Shown: positions 26,442 to 35,150 of the stretch, one piece after another | Numbering within the stretch: the first letter of the stretch is position 1 | How the letters are laid out: each line of letters starts with the position of its first letter | Position numbers and translations under genes: made by a program | Assembly (NCBI RefSeq): GCF_900112585.1 | Contig: NZ_FOLY01000003.1 | Coordinates: 372,001 to 436,000 of the forward strand | Reading direction: 5' to 3' | DNA: 64,000 nt | Source: Kushneria avicenniae | GTDB taxonomy: Bacteria > Pseudomonadota > Gammaproteobacteria > Pseudomonadales > Halomonadaceae | Notes under the pieces: model-generated | Seen by the model: the letters and a program-made list of their open reading frames with translations, nothing else | Database searches by the model: none | Told to the model about the DNA's origin: nothing

Positions 26442-27788
26442 ATGCTGCTGACGCTTCAAATCTTTCATCACGATCAATGGCACGACGCGGCCACTCTGAC
26501 ATTGTCAGCACCTGAAAAAGGGCGCAGCGGCACCGCCACGCTGGGCTATGACCAGCAGTACGCCGTGGCATGGATGGAACAGGATGATGAGTGCGCCTGT
26601 GGCATCAACTACCCGGTGCGCCTGATGGAGCAGTTTCATGCCTCTCCGTGGTTCGCCTTTATCGATGACATCATGCCGGCCGGCGCCAGCCGCCGTTACT
26701 GGATCGCGCAGCTGGGCATCGAACATCTCTCCACCGGCGCGCAGGATGCTGAACTGCTACGACACGGCACCATCGCGCCGGTTGGGAATCTGCGTATCAA
26801 GGAAGCAGTGCCGACAAGACCCGAGACCGGCCAGCTGACCCGGCTACGCTTTCCGGTACGCGATGTGGTTGAACGCCATACGGATTTTCTTGAATACGCC
26901 CAGCAAATGGGCGCCGCCAGTGGCGGCGCGACCGGCGCGGGCGGGGAAGCACCCAAGCTGATACTGCGCTGTAACGACAACGATGAGGTGTGGATCGATA
27001 CCTGGCAGGACGATCCGCTCTGCCAGGATCATCATTACCTGGTCAAGTTTCCGAGAAACCGCAGGGCTGCCATCGATTGCGATATTTTGCGCGCCGAGTA
27101 CCACTTCTATCAGGAGCTGGCCGCCCTTGGGATGAACACCATCGAGACCCGCACCATGCGACTGGAAGAGGGCACGCGGTATCCCTCTCTGTGGCTGCCG
27201 CGCTTTGATGTCGCCTTCCAGAACGGTCGACGAACCCTGTTCGGGCTCGAATCCCTCTATTCGATCATGGAAAAAGGTCCTGGCGCTGCGCTCAACATGT
27301 TTGACGTGATCGAGACATTGATCGAGCGGCTCGGTCAGCAATATCGCGTCACGGAAGCCGGCGCGGACTTCGAGGCCGCCCCTGTCGTCATTGAGCTGGT
27401 CAAACGGGACCTTTTGAACGTGGTCTTTGGCAACTCCGATAACCATGGCCGCAATACGGCGCTCATCAAGCGCCCGGACGGTATGACCCTGGCGCCCATC
27501 TACGATTTTGCCCCGATGAAAGCCGACCCCGAGGGGGTGATCCGCACCACCCGCTGGGGAGCACCGTACGAAGAGGGCGGCCACTTCGACTGGCAGGCGA
27601 TCGCACGGGCGCTGTCGCATCATGTCCCGGAGGACACCATGATCGATGAGCTGCGAGCGCTGGCCAGGCAACTGCTCGGCCTCGAACAGCGGCTGGCCAC
27701 CCGCGGCGTACCGGAATCGATTCTGACACACCCCGCGATCGGTCTGGCCCGGCTGGATCAACGCCTTGAGCAGTGGGGGCTGACATGA
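26442..27788 (+). CDS. hipA: HipA-family serine/threonine kinase toxin
   Basis: HipA toxins phosphorylate targets such as glutamyl-tRNA synthetase and slow growth. The 448-residue protein has an N-terminal HipA couple-like region (through about residue 110), then the kinase: MILRCNDNDEVWIDTW-type strand region, HYLVKFPRN carrying the ATP-binding lysine, the catalytic loop NSDNHGRN (Asp333, Asn338) and metal-binding YDFAP (Asp355). ATG 26442 has GAGGGC upstream; an alternative start at 26412 would lie in the third operator. The toxin gene precedes the regulator gene, opposite to E. coli hipBA, and overlaps it by four bases. Target unknown. Confidence 0.88.
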   Translation: MLLTLQIFHHDQWHDAATLTLSAPEKGRSGTATLGYDQQYAVAWMEQDDECACGINYPVRLMEQFHASPWFAFIDDIMPAGASRRYWIAQLGIEHLSTGAQDAELLRHGTIAPVGNLRIKEAVPTRPETGQLTRLRFPVRDVVERHTDFLEYAQQMGAASGGATGAGGEAPKLILRCNDNDEVWIDTWQDDPLCQDHHYLVKFPRNRRAAIDCDILRAEYHFYQELAALGMNTIETRTMRLEEGTRYPSLWLPRFDVAFQNGRRTLFGLESLYSIMEKGPGAALNMFDVIETLIERLGQQYRVTEAGADFEAAPVVIELVKRDLLNVVFGNSDNHGRNTALIKRPDGMTLAPIYDFAPMKADPEGVIRTTRWGAPYEEGGHFDWQAIARALSHHVPEDTMIDELRALARQLLGLEQRLATRGVPESILTHPAIGLARLDQRLEQWGLT

Positions 27789-28099
27789 CACAACCCCTGA
27801 CGTCGGCCGAGCGCGAAACACTGCTATTGGAGATGGTCGAGCAGCTCTTGATCGGGAAAACCACACCCGGCGCCGTGCTCAAAAAACTGCGCCGTGAGGT
27901 ACTGGGCATGAACCAGACCGAATACGCAGCACTTGCCAGTATCAGCCGCCGCACGCTTTCCGATATCGAAACCGACAAGGGCAGCCCATCGCTGGCGCTG
28001 CTGAACCGCGCCTTTCGCCCTTTCGGGCTGACCGTCGGCCTCCTGCCGCGCAGCCCGGCGCTGCGAAAGCGGCTTTTAAAGCGGGATCAGTCGTCCTGA
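27785..28099 (+). CDS. hipB: HipB-family helix-turn-helix antitoxin/repressor
   Basis: The 104-residue protein has an Xre-type HTH near residues 37-90 (VLGMNQTEYAALASISRRTL, then DIETDKGSPSLALLNRAF). It has an N-terminal extension of about 30 residues and a basic tail (RKRLLKRDQ). HipB binds the operon operator and HipA. The gene starts inside the hipA stop (ATGA at 27785-27788), so translation is coupled with the toxin first. The tail is shorter than the E. coli HipB C-terminal degradation tag. Confidence 0.85.
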   Translation: MTQPLTSAERETLLLEMVEQLLIGKTTPGAVLKKLRREVLGMNQTEYAALASISRRTLSDIETDKGSPSLALLNRAFRPFGLTVGLLPRSPALRKRLLKRDQSS

Positions 28100-28108
28100 C
28101 ACCAGCGG

Positions 28109-28183
28109 TCTGATGATCGTGGCCATCACTTTATGGAAACGCCGGCGGGAGATTACGCCCTGACCTATGTGCTGCCGGAGTAA
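28109..28183 (+). pseudogene. diverged duplicate of the gcd 3' end
   Basis: The last about 27 codons of gcd are repeated here with roughly 87% identity: after a seven-base deletion relative to gcd (missing CGCCACC) the frame reads METPAGDYALTYVLPE and stops, against METPSGDYVLTYALPE in gcd. Most differences are silent or conservative, so the copy came from a related intact gcd rather than from random drift of this one. It is followed by a second gcd-like terminator. It begins ten bases after the hipB stop. Confidence 0.85.
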
Positions 28184-28207
28184 GTAATCTAATCCCTTAA
28201 TAACAAT

Positions 28208-28234
28208 AAAAACCCGGCATTGCCGGGCTTTTTT
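28208..28234 (+). terminator. second copy of the gcd-type terminator
   Basis: Arms CCCGGCA (28213-28219) and TGCCGGG (28221-28227) with flanking A and T runs form a hairpin like the one at 26265-26291. It now probably ends the hipAB transcript. Confidence 0.85.
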
Positions 28235-28307
28235 AATTTAGATTCGATGAGGTTAAGGATTCAATCCAAGATATATATTTCTTCTTCATAAAATCACAAT
28301 TGATATT

Positions 28308-30959
28308 TCAATGTGCCCTGTGTAAAACCTCATCAATGGCTACATGAATATCTCTCGGATTGCCTTTCTCAATGGTTGTCATAACAAATAAAGCCTGACC
28401 ATTGGAAGCCTTTGCCCATTGCTGGCCAATAAGGTTTTTCTCGCGTGAATCACGATTTTCCTCCGGAGTGCGGTCTTTACCTTTGTATTCGACAGCAAGC
28501 AGACGGTCATCATCAAGAAGGGCGACAAAGTCTGGATAGAACTTATCGGTGGAAGTTGGTAGCGAAAATGAATTGGGGTGCCTGCTGACGTTACGCGTCC
28601 AGTATTTTACTTTTGGATGCGAATCGATCATGAAAGCACACTGTTCTTCCTCGCCGTTGACCTTCTTGGAATCAAAGATGGGCACAGCGTCGGGCCCCAT
28701 GAAGTGCTTTTTGAAGCGATAGGTGCCGCGATATTTCGGAACACCGGCATACATATCATCGAAAAAGGTAAAGCCTTGGTCGAAAGAGACCTCAATATGG
28801 GCGCTTGGCCCGAACAGGCTGGCTTGGTAAACCTTCTTACGCTCCGCTAGGCGGAGAGCATGTATTTTTTCAGACAGCTTGCGAGCGAGAATAAATTTGC
28901 AGCGCATCAGTTGCGATAAGCTTATCTCGCGGTCACGTGTTAGATAAGTTACAACGTCACTTAGCCAAGCCAGTAGTTCAGTTTGGCTCAGCCATGGTGT
29001 GCGTATTTTGCGATCCAGCCATTGCACTAGGCTGTTTGGAGTCCAGTCGTCTACTTCGACGTTCATGGAGAGCTGTCCAGCGACATCGCCAGAGCCAATG
29101 ATCACACGATTGCCGTCCAGATCAATTTCAAATGTGTTCGTGGTATCCACGATACTAAACTCGGACGCGTCCAAGCGAGCCGGATGATCAGCAAGCAACC
29201 ACTCATGCTGTTCCATGAGAATATCTGTGTCACCAAGCACCAATTCTCCCTGCATACTGGCCATCAAACGAGGCAGCGTGAAGGTTTCTCCTTTCTGTGA
29301 GGGCGGTATCTCGTGCTGGTGCTTAGCATGATGCTCGTTGATGCGTTGTTGAAGCTGAGGTTTAAGAGATTCAGGGGTATAGCTGATCAATGTGTCGGTT
29401 TCTTCGGGCTTGAGGAAACCTTTGACTTCCACGTGGCTCTTGCCGCTCTCATCAAAAGTCACTTGTACTTTCAACGGCACGGCCGTATTCATTTTGCGGG
29501 CTTCTTCTTCGCTAGCCTGAATAGCGGCCTTCATTGTCGGGACAGGCTGAGGCTGTCGACCAAACAAGCCATCATCCAGACCGAGCTGCTCGGCTTCGAT
29601 ATTGTCTTCCGCTTCGCTCTCTTCAAAGCCCATATCTACGAGTTTATCGCGTAGGCTATGAGCCGCTTCAGAAAAGTGTTTTGAGACCAGCTTGGCGTAG
29701 GATTTATTCAGCGCTTTTTCTCTACGCTTCTGTGCATAAGGCATGCGAAGCACACGGCCAAGAAGCTGCTCGGCATCGGTGGAGCTACGAATATTTGCCA
29801 CCGAGCAAAAAACATAAGCAAACGAGCAGTCCCAGCCTTCCTTGAGCGCTTCGATCGTAATGACATACTCGATAGGGCAATCAGGTCTAAACAGGTTGAT
29901 GCCGTCTAATTCGCGTTGTGCACCAGTGGCTACTGCAATTTTAGTGGGATCGATATTCTCATTGTCGATCAGATGCTGCTTTAGCACCTCTACGGTAACT
30001 TCTTCGCCCTTTTTTTGTGCCTGAAAGAGCACGATAGGACGAATATAAGCGTCTCGGTCGCGCTCAGCATGTTCTTGCAGCTCGGCGCGCTTCAAAATGG
30101 CCGAGTTAACCGCACCTTGCCATGTCTCGGCCTCGTCCAGAACCACGGGCATTTTTATCATCTCTTCATCTCTCAGCTCCTGAGCGGTCACTGAGTGAAG
30201 CAGATTATTAAATCCCTTAGGTGTGGCGGTAAATTCGATGAGTGCCGTTGGATTGATACGCTCATAAACTTCTTGGCTGAGTTGGGAACCTGCCTTATGG
30301 GCTTCATCCATAATCACCAGTGGTTGGTGCAGGCGCATCAAATTAGCGAAACTGAACTTGATATTGCCCTTCTCGGTGCGCTCTAGTTCCGGCGTTTGCG
30401 GAGAAACCGTCGAGAAGTGTGGCTCCATTTCTTCGTTATGTGCATAGACTTTTCGCCCATCGGTATTGCTTACACGCAGCGTTTGTACTGTGCCGACGAC
30501 TACACAGAGATTAGAGCGCAGGTCATGCGGCTTGATCTGAGTAAAATCGCCGATATCAAAGATTCGAACGCGCCCTCCAAATGCCTCGTCCAGCGCTTTT
30601 CGGTAAGGATGTCGAGGGTTTTTAAGGGCCTCCGCCGTTTGAGTACGAATGGTATTGGTGGGAACAAGCCACAACACCAAGGGGAGGTCCTTCTCTACCC
30701 AAGCGTCTTTAGCGATACCGATCGAGTGAGCAGCAAGAATTGTTTTACCGCCACCGGTGGGTAGGCGTAGGCACACATAAGGCGTGTCTGGCAGCGTTTT
30801 AATCGGTTTATATTTTGCTGAGTAACCTCGGAGCCGCGCCGCTATTTCAGGCTTTTCGGTAATTTTTTTGTACGCCTCTTGCGGGCCAATCACCCGCGCC
30901 TCTTCCAGGTAGGCTTTCAACGTATCGAGTGAGGCTTGTTGATAACTCTTTAGCTTCAT
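28308..30959 (-). CDS. res: type III restriction enzyme Res subunit
   Basis: Res is the helicase-nuclease part of a type III system and cuts DNA when two unmethylated sites occur in inverse orientation. The 883-residue protein has a Walker A LPTGGGKTILAA (Lys72), a DEAH box VIMDEAHKAGSQ, helicase motif VI-like DAEQLLGRVLRMPYA, and a C-terminal PD-(D/E)XK-type nuclease with DFVALLDDDRLLAVEYKG. Its start overlaps the mod stop by four bases. The gene is AT-richer than its neighbours, which suggests horizontal gain. Confidence 0.92.
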   Translation of the reverse strand: MKLKSYQQASLDTLKAYLEEARVIGPQEAYKKITEKPEIAARLRGYSAKYKPIKTLPDTPYVCLRLPTGGGKTILAAHSIGIAKDAWVEKDLPLVLWLVPTNTIRTQTAEALKNPRHPYRKALDEAFGGRVRIFDIGDFTQIKPHDLRSNLCVVVGTVQTLRVSNTDGRKVYAHNEEMEPHFSTVSPQTPELERTEKGNIKFSFANLMRLHQPLVIMDEAHKAGSQLSQEVYERINPTALIEFTATPKGFNNLLHSVTAQELRDEEMIKMPVVLDEAETWQGAVNSAILKRAELQEHAERDRDAYIRPIVLFQAQKKGEEVTVEVLKQHLIDNENIDPTKIAVATGAQRELDGINLFRPDCPIEYVITIEALKEGWDCSFAYVFCSVANIRSSTDAEQLLGRVLRMPYAQKRREKALNKSYAKLVSKHFSEAAHSLRDKLVDMGFEESEAEDNIEAEQLGLDDGLFGRQPQPVPTMKAAIQASEEEARKMNTAVPLKVQVTFDESGKSHVEVKGFLKPEETDTLISYTPESLKPQLQQRINEHHAKHQHEIPPSQKGETFTLPRLMASMQGELVLGDTDILMEQHEWLLADHPARLDASEFSIVDTTNTFEIDLDGNRVIIGSGDVAGQLSMNVEVDDWTPNSLVQWLDRKIRTPWLSQTELLAWLSDVVTYLTRDREISLSQLMRCKFILARKLSEKIHALRLAERKKVYQASLFGPSAHIEVSFDQGFTFFDDMYAGVPKYRGTYRFKKHFMGPDAVPIFDSKKVNGEEEQCAFMIDSHPKVKYWTRNVSRHPNSFSLPTSTDKFYPDFVALLDDDRLLAVEYKGKDRTPEENRDSREKNLIGQQWAKASNGQALFVMTTIEKGNPRDIHVAIDEVLHRAH

Positions 30960-32527
30960 GTCCGCGCCTTAACATCGTAAGGAGTTTGCTTGAACTCGAT
31001 CTTCTCAGCGCTAAGCGTTGCCTCTGAAAGCATGGTGCGCTCGCCATAAATGGTCATGGGACCTTCAAAAATGCCCTGCGCAGCACGAATTACGGCTAAC
31101 GTCTTTCGAGTCAGTACGTTTCCATTGGCAGCAGCTTTGTCCCCAAGAATGCCGTTGTATAAGAGGGCATACCCATGGCCATTATGGCTGCCAAGGAACG
31201 GTGTTTGGTCATGCGGCTTTGCCCATGATGTATTGGTTTCGGTAAACCAGATATGCGCTGCCAGCACCGGGAATTTTATGTCGGGCTGAATTTGACCATC
31301 TTCCGTAAAAACGGGCGGGCCAAGCTTATAAAAACGAAAGCCACCGCCGCCCTGCCAATTCTGCGCTTCAGAAATGCCGCCTGGTTCGCCATCAACGACT
31401 TGTTTGAGCCTGGGAACACAGTGTGTGACGGCGTGCTCGCCCATTTCAATGCCGATATATCGACGGCCCATTTTGTGAGCCACAGCCGCGGTGGTGCCGG
31501 AGCCAAGAAAGCTATCAAGTACGAGTTCGCCGGGGTTTGATGCTATCTGTAGTACGCGCTGAATCAGTCGTTCTGGTTTTGGAGTGTCAGCAGTATTGCT
31601 GCCACCAAATATTTTTATACTTTCTTTTTTTGACTCGTCTGTATGTCCAGCATCATCGTGTGGCCACCATGTCCAAGGCACGACTCCAGAAACTTCCGAT
31701 AGATAGCGGATTACACTCGGCGCTGCATCTCCATTTTTACCCCAGAATATTTTATTATCAGCCAATTTTTTTTTGAACTCTTCTTCAACCATCGACCAGC
31801 AGCGCCCATCTGGTGGGTAATGAACTTTCCCATTAGGTGCGACTATTTTGTACATTTGATTCGGACGATAGCCTTGCGCAGTCATTGGAAGCCCGCGCCA
31901 CCTCTTTGCGGGATCAGTTTCACGGGGGTCATCAGGATTTTTATAAACTTTTGCCTGCTTTTCATCTAGGGGGATTCTGTTAGCTCTAGCTCTAAACAGC
32001 GTTTCGTTTTTTACGTAAACGAGTATGTGCTCATGTGCATCACCTAAAACTCCGCGATTTTCACGCGAGTAGCGCTTTTGCCACACTACATTCGCTAGAA
32101 AGCCCTTTCGCCCAAAAACTTCGTCCATAATGACTTTAAGGTAATGGCTTTCTCGGTCATCAATGCTTATCCATATAGAACCATCCTCAGCTAGCAGCTC
32201 ACGCAGTAGCTCTAGTCGGGGCCACACCATGGCCAACCATTTGGAATGTTCTAGGTTGTCATCGTAGTGCTCAAAAGCGGAGCCAGTGTTGTAGGGTGGA
32301 TCGATATAGATGCATTTAACCTGCCCCGCGTAATAAGGCAGTAGTGCCTTCAGAGCGTCGAGATTATCGCCTTGGATGAGCATGTTTCCTGAATTCTGAT
32401 CACCATAGCCAAGCTCGTGATCCTCTTCCATTAAGCGATAGGGCACCTTCTCAGCGGCGCGTACGTCTTCGTCTCGGGTTAACCATCGCAGTATAGGCAT
32501 CGATTGAAATCTACCTTTATAAGCCAT
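30956..32527 (-). CDS. mod: type III DNA methyltransferase Mod subunit (adenine-N6)
   Basis: Mod recognises the asymmetric site and methylates adenine on one strand. The 523-residue protein has motif IV IDPPYNTG at about residue 76 ahead of motif I DSFLGSGTTAAVAHKMG near residue 340, the beta-class order expected for type III Mod. Between them lies the variable target-recognition region, so the recognition site cannot be read. No tandem-repeat tract of the phase-variable mod type is visible. No strong ribosome site precedes ATG 32527; ATG 32500 is an alternative. Composition is low-GC like res. Confidence 0.9.
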   Translation of the reverse strand: MAYKGRFQSMPILRWLTRDEDVRAAEKVPYRLMEEDHELGYGDQNSGNMLIQGDNLDALKALLPYYAGQVKCIYIDPPYNTGSAFEHYDDNLEHSKWLAMVWPRLELLRELLAEDGSIWISIDDRESHYLKVIMDEVFGRKGFLANVVWQKRYSRENRGVLGDAHEHILVYVKNETLFRARANRIPLDEKQAKVYKNPDDPRETDPAKRWRGLPMTAQGYRPNQMYKIVAPNGKVHYPPDGRCWSMVEEEFKKKLADNKIFWGKNGDAAPSVIRYLSEVSGVVPWTWWPHDDAGHTDESKKESIKIFGGSNTADTPKPERLIQRVLQIASNPGELVLDSFLGSGTTAAVAHKMGRRYIGIEMGEHAVTHCVPRLKQVVDGEPGGISEAQNWQGGGGFRFYKLGPPVFTEDGQIQPDIKFPVLAAHIWFTETNTSWAKPHDQTPFLGSHNGHGYALLYNGILGDKAAANGNVLTRKTLAVIRAAQGIFEGPMTIYGERTMLSEATLSAEKIEFKQTPYDVKART

Positions 32528-32654
32528 TTTCGATGGCTATTAATTACAAGTGAAAATGAGGAACAGCTTAAAAGGATTGAAAGCGAACTGTATAAATCTC
32601 AACAACTCTAAATAAGAACTTATCCGTATTAAATTCTTTTATTCCTGCTTTTTT

Positions 32655-34058
32655 CTACTTGATCGTCTTCTTCGCCGCCAGCACCTTGGGCTTCATCATC
32701 TCCGCCACGGCCTGAAACACCGGCACCACCACCGAGTTACCGAACTGGCGATAGGCCTGGGTGTCGGAGACAGGAATCACGAAGCGCCGCTCGCCGGGGG
32801 CATCAAAGCCCATCAGGCGCGCACATTCATGCGGCGTCAGGCGGCGTGGGCGGTTTTGCAGGTTGTCGGGGGCGTCAAAGGCCAGCGCGTCATTGAAGCC
32901 ACGGTCGACGAGAATCTCCGAGCCGTCCTTGTGATAGCGCGCGGACAGCGTGCGGGCGACGTCCTCTGCCCGGGTCAGGCCGAAGCCGAAGCCGTTGCCT
33001 TTTTCCCTGTGCTTTCTGGCGTACTGGTAGAGGTAGTGCCAGAGTTTCGGTGTGAGCACGTACTTGTCATCGACATCACATTCCAGCAGCTCACCGAAGG
33101 TGGGCCGGTGCGCAGGATAATGCGCGCTGATATCGCGCAGGGTGAAGCCCTCATGCACGTTCAGGTCGCGACGAAAGCCGACCAGTACGATGCGCTCGCG
33201 GTGCTGGGGCACGAAGTGGCGGGCGTCGATCACCTTGGGGTCTCGGCCCTTCGGGGCGTCCACATCGGCGACGTCATAGCCCAGCTCATCGAGCGCCTCA
33301 CAGATCACGCGAAAGGTCTTGCCCTGGTCGTGGCTTTTGAGGTTCTTGACGTTTTCCAGCACGAAGGCGGGCGGACGGCGCGCGGCGATGATGCGCGCCA
33401 CGTCGAAAAAGAGCGTGCCCTGGGCGTCACACTCGAAGCCGTGCTTGCGCCCCAGCGCGTTTTTCTTGGAGACGCCGGCCAGCGAGAAGGGCTGGCAGGG
33501 AAAGCCCGCCAGCAGCACGTCGTGCTCGGGGATCTGCTCGCGAATATGGGCGTAGGCGGTCTCTTCATCGATGTCGTCTCGCGCGGAGAGGGTCACATCA
33601 CGAATGTCTTCGTTGAAGCGGTGAGTCTGCGGGTCGCAGTAGTGGTTCGCCTTGTAGGTGCGTACCGCGTACTTGTTCCATTCGGAAGTGAACACACACT
33701 CACCACCGACCGCTTCAAACCCCTGACGGATGCCACCGATGCCAGCGAACAGATCGATAAAGGTGAACTCGGCCCGGTGCTGATGCGACGGCGGCGCGGG
33801 CAGCAGGGTGATCAGTACCCGCCGCTCGGCGTCACTGAGAGGGGATGGCTCGGCCGCCTTGAGATGACGAGTCAGCGCCTCGTGGGTCCAGTGAGCACTC
33901 ACTTCATAGAGCTTTCCGGCCACCGCGCGACGATCAAAGATCTCCAGCACCCGGGAAAGCAGCGCCGCATCCTCCAGCGCGTCATAGGGGCAGGCGCCGG
34001 ACGGGAGACGTTCGGTTTCAAGTTCCGGGGGCAGCAGTTGCGGTGAAAGCAGAGTCAT
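32655..34058 (-). CDS. dcm: DNA (cytosine-5-)-methyltransferase, Dcm type
   Basis: Motif [21 protein letters not shown], the catalytic loop [14 protein letters not shown] (Cys188), ENVKNL and [11 protein letters not shown] are all present. The 467-residue sequence follows E. coli Dcm almost block by block, including [16 protein letters not shown] and VSKKN, so methylation of the inner cytosine of CCWGG is a fair inference. Unlike E. coli no vsr mismatch endonuclease gene follows. Composition is host-like, in contrast to the adjacent mod and res. It may be an orphan methylase or a guard against other restriction systems. Confidence 0.92.
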   Translation of the reverse strand: MTLLSPQLLPPELETERLPSGACPYDALEDAALLSRVLEIFDRRAVAGKLYEVSAHWTHEALTRHLKAAEPSPLSDAERRVLITLLPAPPSHQHRAEFTFIDLFAGIGGIRQGFEAVGGECVFTSEWNKYAVRTYKANHYCDPQTHRFNEDIRDVTLSARDDIDEETAYAHIREQIPEHDVLLAGFPCQPFSLAGVSKKNALGRKHGFECDAQGTLFFDVARIIAARRPPAFVLENVKNLKSHDQGKTFRVICEALDELGYDVADVDAPKGRDPKVIDARHFVPQHRERIVLVGFRRDLNVHEGFTLRDISAHYPAHRPTFGELLECDVDDKYVLTPKLWHYLYQYARKHREKGNGFGFGLTRAEDVARTLSARYHKDGSEILVDRGFNDALAFDAPDNLQNRPRRLTPHECARLMGFDAPGERRFVIPVSDTQAYRQFGNSVVVPVFQAVAEMMKPKVLAAKKTIK

Positions 34059-34134
34059 GGGTGCTCGCGGGTCAGGGTCATCACGGGGGAGGCCATTGTA
34101 GGGTGCTGGACTTCGTTACCGCCAGGCCCTGGCG

Positions 34135-35040
34135 TCACACCAGCGTCCCGGGGACCATCGTCTCGCGTCGCGCCAGACAGAAGGCGACGAAACGCTCGAT
34201 CAAGGGGCTTCGATATTTATCGCGATGCAGGACCAGGCTGAACTCGCGGGTCATCTCCAGATCAATCGGGATCTCGACCAGCCGCCCGTCGCGCAGGGCG
34301 TGGCGCACCTCGAGCGCCGACACGCAGGTCAGCCCCAGCCCGACCGATGCGGCGTTGATGATGGCCTCGGCCGAGTTGATCTCCATCCCCAGTCGCCATT
34401 GCGGCAATCCGGGCGCGATAAAACGCATGAACTGCTCGCGCGTGCCCGACCCCGGTTCGCGCAGCAGCCAGTCATGCTCGGCCAGCTCGGAGAGCTCGAC
34501 ACGACGGCGCCGGGCCAGCGGATGGTCCGGAGAGGCCACCACCCGCATGTGATCATGACACCAGGGCAAAACGTCAAAGCGCTCATCGACGATGCGCCCC
34601 TCGATCATGCCGATATCCAGCTCGAACGATTCCAGCGCCTGACAGATGGCCGCGCTGTTGGCGATCGTCACACGCTGATCGCGATGACCGGTCTCGAGAC
34701 GAAAATCGTTCAGCAGTGCGGGCAGAAGCTGATGGCCGATCGTATAACTGGCCCCCACCTGCAGCTGTCCGCCCGGCGTGTCGTGATCAAAGAGCCGTTC
34801 GATGGCCTGGCTGCGCGCCAGCAGCTCATCCGCCATGGGCAGCAGTCGGCGGCCCTGATCATTGAGGTGCAGACGGTTGCGATGGCGATCAAACAGCGTC
34901 CGGCCGCACTGCTTTTCCAGCTCCGACAGCGCCACGCTCACGGCCGGTTTGGTCAGAAACAGCGAGGCTGCCGCCGCGGTCAACGTTCGCTCCCGAGCGA
35001 CTGCCAGAAACACCTCCAGCTGGCGAAGGGTAAGCCGCAT
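34135..35040 (-). CDS. LysR-family regulator (YeiE/CysB-like)
   Basis: An N-terminal winged HTH (LRQLEVFLAVARERTLTAAA, then TKPAVSVALSELEKQ) leads to a periplasmic-binding-protein-like effector domain. Length is 301 residues. It is divergent from a TDT-family transporter gene with 110 bases between start codons, the usual layout for a LysR controlling its neighbour. Inverted repeats at 35055-35073 and 35087-35099 are likely sites. The effector is unknown; YeiE-like members have been linked to sulfite, and TehA/SLAC1-fold proteins include sulfite exporters, so sulfite is one possibility. Confidence 0.88.
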   Translation of the reverse strand: MRLTLRQLEVFLAVARERTLTAAAASLFLTKPAVSVALSELEKQCGRTLFDRHRNRLHLNDQGRRLLPMADELLARSQAIERLFDHDTPGGQLQVGASYTIGHQLLPALLNDFRLETGHRDQRVTIANSAAICQALESFELDIGMIEGRIVDERFDVLPWCHDHMRVVASPDHPLARRRRVELSELAEHDWLLREPGSGTREQFMRFIAPGLPQWRLGMEINSAEAIINAASVGLGLTCVSALEVRHALRDGRLVEIPIDLEMTREFSLVLHRDKYRSPLIERFVAFCLARRETMVPGTLV

Positions 35041-35054
35041 GAGGCCTCCACAAT

Positions 35055-35099
35055 CGTTAGATTCTGTTTAACGTTGGGTGATAAAAGTTAAAATATAAC
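35055..35099. promoter_or_regulatory. LysR/TDT divergent operator candidates
   Basis: CGTTA-N9-TAACG (35055-35073) contains a T-N11-A core. GTTA-N5-TAAC (35087-35099) follows one-and-a-half helical turns on. Both lie between the divergent LysR and transporter starts. Confidence 0.45.
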
Positions 35100-35150
35100 G
35101 ATAGCGCGAACGGCCATAAAATACCCTCATCATCCTTGAGGAGCACCGCC

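Noticed and set aside
32829-34046. Long plus-strand open frame (about 405 codons) opposite dcm
   Set aside because: It is a mirror of the codon bias of the clear cytosine methyltransferase on the minus strand, with no domain or ribosome site.
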